From NCBI GenBank assembly GCA_022787085.1, contig JALFVE010000040.1, positions 1-64,000 of the forward strand: a stretch of DNA of 64,000 nt. Direction: 5' to 3'. The stretch comes from Oscillospiraceae bacterium. Its GTDB lineage: Bacteria > Bacillota > Clostridia > Oscillospirales > Ruminococcaceae. The notes beneath the pieces were generated by a model. That model ran no database searches. It was not told the DNA's origin and saw nothing but the letters and a program-made list of their open reading frames with translations. Of the stretch, positions 60,086 to 64,000 are shown piece after piece. Numbering within the stretch: position 1 is the first letter of the stretch; every line of letters starts with the position of its first letter. Made by a program: the position numbers and the translations under genes.

Positions 60086-61405
60086 TTATATAAACATTGT
60101 AAGGAAATGCGGAAGCGTAACTTTAGAATCAATCTCGCCAATATTTCCGCTGACAAGCTTATACGCAACTGTCGGTGAAAAGCTATCAATGAACGAGTTC
60201 ATCGATTTTGTGGCAGTGTTTCCTGCTTTCACCTCGATGGGTATCACTCCCCCATCTTTTTCAACTATAAATTCAAGCTCTGAGTTATCATCAGGCTTAT
60301 AATAATGAAGGGTATATCCATTCTTTACAAGGGTTTCTGCCACAAAATTCTCATATATGCCGCCTTTGGCAAATCCTTTCAGATTGCCGTTAAGCAATGC
60401 TTGCTTCGTTGCAAAGCCGAACAAAGCCATAAGCAGCCCCGTATCATTGATATAAAGCTTGAATTCATTATCCTTTTCATATGCGTTAAGAGGCAGCATC
60501 GGAGTTGTTGTATTACAACAGATATACGCCATATTTGCATCGTGAAGCCATTGTATGCTGTCACCGAATTTCCTTGCAGTGGCCTTGTTTTCCACTTCCG
60601 AATATTTGAATTTCTTGTTTTCCTTTGCAAGCTGCCTCGGAATACTGTCATAGCATTTTCTGACCTTAACCTTCTCTGCACCTTTGGCGTGCTGTGAGAT
60701 ATCATCTGAATAGGAAGCAAGTATCTTATCCTGTATCTCCTGGACCTTGCCAAAATCCTGATATTCAATAAAGTTAGCCACCACTTCGGGCATACCGCCC
60801 ACAACAAGATATTCACGCAGGATAGACTCGAATTTCTGATTTATTTCGGGCGGTATCTTTTCCTTTGAATCAAAGAAGCTTCTCAGATAATCAATTGTAT
60901 CGGCTTCATAGCCATAAGCCCATAGAAATTCCTCAAAATCCAGCGAATACATCATTACAGACTTTTCATATCCTACGGGAACAGATTCCACTTCCTCAAC
61001 CTCACGATCATCGTCCTGACCGTATGCAAGTCCAAGAAGCGAACCCGATGCAATAATATCATATCTGCCGTCCTCTGCAAGAAATTTCAGCGCCGTTCTT
61101 GCATTTGAGCACTTCTGTATCTCATCAAGAAAGATAAGCGTTTTTTCGGGGATAAGCTTTATTCCCGGAATATTGGCGGTAATGCGCTTGTATATCTCAT
61201 TTGCAGACTTATCCCCCTCAAAAATGACTTTAAGACTGCTCTGTTTGTGAAAATTTATCTCAATAAAGCTTTCATACTCTGCATTTCCGAACATTCTGAC
61301 AAGATAGGTCTTTCCCACCTGCCTTGCACCCTTTATCAGCAGACATTCCTTTCCCTTATTCTTTTTCCAGTTGATAAGATAATCGTACATTTTTCTTTTG
61401 AGCAT
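60086..61405 (-). CDS. AAA ATPase with DUF4143 domain
   Basis: 439 residues. AAA_14 domain (about 1-200) with Walker A IKGARQVGKTYL and Walker B LIFLDEIQKC; DUF4143 (about 215-420) with YLVVGGMPEVV, SEVENKATARKFGDSIQWLHDANM and the nuclease-like end ELEFIVEKDGGVIPIEVKAG. Widespread in gut Firmicutes and Bacteroidetes, often in accessory regions, function unproven. The ELEF..IEVK pattern recalls PD-(D/E)XK folds. ATG at 61405 with GAGG upstream. It is intact although its neighbours on both sides are broken. Confidence 0.88.
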   Translation of the reverse strand: MLKRKMYDYLINWKKNKGKECLLIKGARQVGKTYLVRMFGNAEYESFIEINFHKQSSLKVIFEGDKSANEIYKRITANIPGIKLIPEKTLIFLDEIQKCSNARTALKFLAEDGRYDIIASGSLLGLAYGQDDDREVEEVESVPVGYEKSVMMYSLDFEEFLWAYGYEADTIDYLRSFFDSKEKIPPEINQKFESILREYLVVGGMPEVVANFIEYQDFGKVQEIQDKILASYSDDISQHAKGAEKVKVRKCYDSIPRQLAKENKKFKYSEVENKATARKFGDSIQWLHDANMAYICCNTTTPMLPLNAYEKDNEFKLYINDTGLLMALFGFATKQALLNGNLKGFAKGGIYENFVAETLVKNGYTLHYYKPDDNSELEFIVEKDGGVIPIEVKAGNTATKSMNSFIDSFSPTVAYKLVSGNIGEIDSKVTLPHFLTMFI

Positions 61406-61565
61406 AAGATTTACCGACCTCGCTTTCTGTCTATATTGTATCATATTATAGGCAGAAAATCAAGTGTTATGCATAAAATTAGATATTGAAAAATAATATT
61501 TATGCATATTTTAAGGCATTATATTATGAGATTGATGCATATTTTCGGAGATGTATTATCAAAGT

Positions 61566-61594
61566 TTGACAACATTAAAAAACTATGCTATACT
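61566..61594 (+). promoter_or_regulatory. Promoter of a candidate small RNA
   Basis: Perfect TTGACA, 17-nt spacer, TATACT, immediately before a compact hairpin element. Confidence 0.7.
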
Positions 61595-61600
61595 TATTAC

Positions 61601-61675
61601 AGCACCATTAAGGCTTGCAGAGTGTAGCTGCTTCGCAGTCAAGCTTATATCCCTTATAATGGCACAATTTTTCAA
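61601..61675 (+). ncRNA. Candidate small RNA with a terminator-like end
   Basis: From about 61601 the sequence folds with outer pairs CCATTA/TAATGG (61605-61610 with 61657-61662), middle pairs CTTG/CAAG and an inner CTGC-TTC-GCAG hairpin, followed by CACAATTTTTC. No ORF with a ribosome site. The promoter just upstream makes a short transcript likely. No known family recognised. Confidence 0.4.
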
Positions 61676-61700
61676 CACTCATACTTAGGCTCGATAAAAA

Positions 61701-61762
61701 AATGAATGTTTACAAAATTCCATAGGATGCCAATCGTCCAAGGAATTCCGTGAACATTCATT
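61701..61762. repeat. 21-bp inverted repeat, 20-nt spacer
   Basis: 61701-61721 and the complement of 61742-61762 match at 18 of 21 positions (AATGAATGTT..ATTCC). It lies just outside the left end of the IS1595-like element. It could be the relic end of another element or a hairpin. Confidence 0.45.
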
Positions 61763-61773
61763 ATAATAAATTT

Positions 61774-62871
61774 AAAATCCCGACTTACAAACGGTGTATA
61801 AAAGTAGTATAATCACTTCAATAGGAAGTGATAAAAATGTCAAACAGAAGCAGATCACAAAAAAGAACACCATGGGATGATTTACCAGAACCAACAATAA
61901 TACAGGAGTTTCTTCAAATGCATTATGTGGCAAGATATGATCAGAGGCATCCTAAAATAAAAGATGCAGGTGAGAGTGAATTAATAAACTCATTCGCCCC
62001 TACAAAGTGCCCCTACTGTGAATCAGAAGATTTTGTAAGAATCGGATATGATTCTAATGGCATAAGGAGATACAAATGCAGCTGCGGAAAAACTTTCAAG
62101 CCAACAACCGGAACCATTTTTGATTCACGGAGAATACCAATTTGTGAATGGATAGAATACTGTTTGAATATTTTTCGATATGTTAGCTTGAATGCAGATT
62201 CATGGAATAATCGGAATGCAATATCCACATCAAAATATTGGCTTGAAAAGTTGTTTTTGAACTCGAAAACTCGCAGAATAATGTTGTTTTAAGCGGCACA
62301 GTGTGGCTGGATGAGACTTACTATTCTCTGATGATGAGAGAACGTGTACGAGATGAAAGCGGCAGGCTGCTGCGTGGTCTTTCCCGCAATCAGATTTGTA
62401 TAGGAGTTGCTACAGATAAGAAGCACACGATATGCTTTGTAGAGGGCTTCGGTAAACCCTCACAGAAACGAAGCTATGACGCTTTCAAAGACCATATTGC
62501 ACCGGGTTCAACTTTGATTCATGATAAGGAGAAAACCCATAAAAAGCTGGTAGAAAAATTGAATCTCAAAAGCGTCAGTTACTTGTCAGCAGAACTCAAA
62601 TGACTGGCTGATAGTAAGAACCCACTTAACACTGTCAACAGGATTCATTGTCTGCTTAAAATGTTCTTAAATGCACATAGCGGTTTCAGTCGAGATGATT
62701 TGCAGAATTATCTTAACTTGTATTCATTCGTAATCAACCCACCATCTGACCATCTTGAAAAGATCGAGAAAATCATTAAAATGGTTTTTGAAAATCCAAA
62801 ATCACTCAAATATAGAGAGCAATTTGTCGGAATTACATAATTTTTGTACACCGTATGCAAGTTGGGATTTT
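61774..62871 (+). mobile_element. IS1595-like insertion sequence, inactive
   Basis: The left end AAAATCCCGACTTACAAACG (then GTGTATAAAA, to 61803) and the complement of the right end (62842-62871: AAAATCCCAACTTGCATACG, then GTGTACAAAA) match at 26 of 30 positions. Between them is one broken transposase gene. The total of about 1.1 kb suits IS1595-group elements. I do not see a convincing target duplication. Confidence 0.75.
61837..62840 (+). pseudogene. IS1595-family transposase, frameshift and stop
   Basis: The N-terminal zinc ribbon CPYCESEDFVRIGYDSNGIRRYKCSCG (CPYC..CSCG, about 52-78) and TGTIFDSRRI are IS1595-type. Near 62258 a frameshift ends the first frame; continuing in the next frame gives ENSQNNVVLSGTVWLDETYY with the first catalytic Asp, then GVATDKKH and SYDAFKDHIAPGSTLIHDKEKTHKKL (second Asp). 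A TGA at about 62601 (after AELK) splits it again before LADSKNPLNTVNRIH. Start at ATG 61837 with AGGAAG upstream. Confidence 0.85.
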
Positions 62872-62892
62872 AAAAAGAATCATATAATTTTC

Positions 62893-62921
62893 TTGTCGTT
62901 TTTTACAGAGTATGATACAAT
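62893..62921 (+). promoter_or_regulatory. Promoter-like sequence right of the IS element
   Basis: TTGTCG, 17-nt spacer, TACAAT. With the terminator at 62971 it would give an RNA of about 80 nt; no ORF with a ribosome site is seen. Confidence 0.45.
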
Positions 62922-62970
62922 ATTTTTTATAAATGATAGCTGAAGTCATTTTGGATAATTGGTATCACGC

Positions 62971-63007
62971 CAAGGCAGTGCTAATTGCCTTGACGGGTAA
63001 TTTTTTT
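62971..63007 (+). terminator. Intrinsic terminator (plus strand)
   Basis: CAAGGCA pairs with TGCCTTG (8-nt loop); ACGGGTAA then TTTTTTT follow. Confidence 0.6.
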
Positions 63008-63734
63008 ATCCTTTTCCCATTCCCACCGAAAAAATATCATCACCCTCGCTGCAAAGCCGTTCAAAGACGTCATCGCCGCATTTTCTGCGGATTATCCGTT
63101 CAGCTTCTCCGAATCGGGGAGGACGTTTTTTTGTATTGTGTGCGTCCGTTCCCATTACCCCGATCATGCCGCTGTCTATCATATCCAGAAGCCTTCGCCT
63201 GCGGAAAATGCCCGCTTCTGCCAAGCTGTCGCAATTCATCTGACAGATAACATTACCAAAAGAGCATAAGCGTTCAATATCCGAAACGGTATTCCCGAAC
63301 TCAAGATACCTCTCGGCATGAGCAAGGATCATCCTATACCCGCACCTGTTCACAAAGGTCATGAACCGTGCGTAAAAATTATCGTAAAACCGTTCAAAGG
63401 GCAGCTCAAGCAGGATATGCCCCGTTTCCCCGATGCACAGCCTGCCAAGCTCGGGGTCGTCCGCAAGAGAGGGATAAAAAAAGACCTCGGCGCCGAGGAT
63501 AAGCTTAGGAAGGGTGTCTTGCGGCAGAGCCTTCCGAAGCATTTCAAAGGAAGCCTGTCTGCGGCTCAGAAAGCTGAGGATATCCTCCTTCTGCCTGTAA
63601 AAATGAGGAGTCAGCACCACCCTTTCCACCCCCGAAGCAACAAGTGCCTCAAGCATTTTTACCGATTCCTCTGCCGAGCCTGCGCCGTCGTCCATGCAGG
63701 GCAGGATATGTGAATGAAAGTCCGTCCGCAACAT
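63006..63734 (-). CDS. PHP-family protein tyrosine phosphatase (CpsB/YwqE type)
   Basis: 242 residues. Metal ligands of the PHP fold are visible: DFHSHILPCMDDGAGS at the N-terminus, LTPHFYR, LGAEVFF, ILAHAERY and GTDAHN. Such Mn-dependent phosphatases dephosphorylate the BY-kinase that controls capsule or exopolysaccharide export. CpsB-type genes usually sit with capsule genes; none is seen on this side, so the cluster may lie outside the window or the gene stands alone. AAAGGAGC precedes the ATG. Confidence 0.9.
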   Translation of the reverse strand: MLRTDFHSHILPCMDDGAGSAEESVKMLEALVASGVERVVLTPHFYRQKEDILSFLSRRQASFEMLRKALPQDTLPKLILGAEVFFYPSLADDPELGRLCIGETGHILLELPFERFYDNFYARFMTFVNRCGYRMILAHAERYLEFGNTVSDIERLCSFGNVICQMNCDSLAEAGIFRRRRLLDMIDSGMIGVMGTDAHNTKKRPPRFGEAERIIRRKCGDDVFERLCSEGDDIFSVGMGKG

Positions 63735-63764
63735 CTTCCGCTCCTTTCTGATACATATATCACA

Positions 63765-63794
63765 ATAATACTATATTCCGAGCTTTATTGTCAA
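63765..63794 (-). promoter_or_regulatory. Promoter of the PHP phosphatase gene
   Basis: TTGACA, 18-nt spacer, TATTAT on the minus strand, about 30 nt before the start. Confidence 0.7.
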
Positions 63795-63950
63795 GTAGGG
63801 CAAATTCTCCAATGCTTTGGATAAAAAGCACGAAAGTTCCGAACTTAAAACATTTCAAATAATTTTTTGTATATTTTCACTGATTTTTATTCAAAAATGT
63901 TTTCAAAATGTATAAATTTCTCTTGAGGATAATATTTTTTTAAATATCTA

Positions 63951-63979
63951 TTGAAATTCTTGAATAAATTTGATATAAT
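63951..63979 (+). promoter_or_regulatory. Outward-facing promoter at the window end
   Basis: TTGAAA, 17-nt spacer, TATAAT on the plus strand. Its gene lies beyond 64000. The 63795-63950 stretch is AT-rich with nothing else recognised. Confidence 0.7.
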
Positions 63980-64000
63980 TAAATAAGAAAATTTTGCGCC

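Noticed and set aside
60086-61405. Anti-phage defence island around the DUF4143 ATPase
   Set aside because: The neighbours are decayed mobile-element parts and a broken methyltransferase; no intact partner gene supports a defence system.

Overview
The window looks like a chromosomal segment of an anaerobic, low-to-mid GC Firmicute of the Ruminococcaceae/Oscillospiraceae type. The basis is gene content and style: a Firmicute-type (family 2) galT, the aroQ-pepP-efp cluster, spore-type peptidoglycan-binding proteins, ECF transporter S-components, an FMN-riboswitch-driven ribU, strong AAAGGA/AGGAGG ribosome sites, and sigma-A promoters that nearly always have 17-bp spacers. Most genes are ordinary housekeeping genes.

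Layout. 1-14.6 kb is almost all minus strand: a DUF4240 protein, lon-engB-lysA, pyrB, a queD-queE-folE queuosine operon behind a preQ1-I riboswitch and terminator (continuing into a broken SufBD-like gene and a NUDIX hydrolase), a DUF975 membrane protein, metG and ackA. 14.7-18.7 kb (plus) is a small leader ORF, a strong terminator and a heterodimeric ABC exporter, an arrangement like Bacillus bmrB-bmrCD. 18.7-22.1 kb (minus) holds CheV, a secreted C39-like protease and two unknown genes. 22.2-24.5 kb has tRNA-Ser, a histidine leader-peptide attenuator in front of a HisRS gene, and TspO. 24.5-28.2 kb (minus) has a homocysteine methyltransferase/MTHFR fusion and an EAL phosphodiesterase. 28.4-36.7 kb (plus) has nfeD-SPFH, an AT-rich acyltransferase, galT, tRNA-Thr, aroQ-pepP-efp, a CD1247-type protein, and an FMN riboswitch with ribU.

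36.7-44.2 kb is accessory: a lysine/alanine-rich DUF6465 protein, a four-gene probable metal(loid) operon (C-GCAxxG-C-C protein, ArsR, ArsP-like permease, small Cys-rich protein), an AraC regulator, an esterase-like hydrolase, a gene fragment cut by a 172-bp MITE-like element, an ECF S-component, a frameshifted GNAT gene, and a DUF2975/HTH pair. 44.2-56 kb (mostly minus) has a chemoreceptor, a leaderless GH26-like glycoside hydrolase, a coiled-coil protein, coaD, rsmD, uvrC, DUF1893 and a three-gene probable spore-envelope operon.

56.2-57.2 kb is rplM-rpsI with an L13-type leader. Directly behind rpsI lies a decayed mobile-element zone (57.3-62.9 kb): excisionase and integrase remnants, a broken IS21 pair (istA/istB), an EcoRI-type DNA methyltransferase broken in its catalytic motif, an intact AAA/DUF4143 ATPase, a candidate small RNA and a frameshifted IS1595-like element with recognisable inverted repeats. 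The window closes with a CpsB/YwqE-type PHP tyrosine phosphatase and an outward-facing promoter.

The strongest points for a second look are the cis-acting leaders (preQ1-I, His attenuator, BmrB-like leader, a 23-codon ORF ahead of lon), a PyrB carrying only the zinc-binding half of PyrI, and the graveyard behind rpsI. I found no CRISPR array and no complete prophage. I cannot point to a clearly new multi-gene system.
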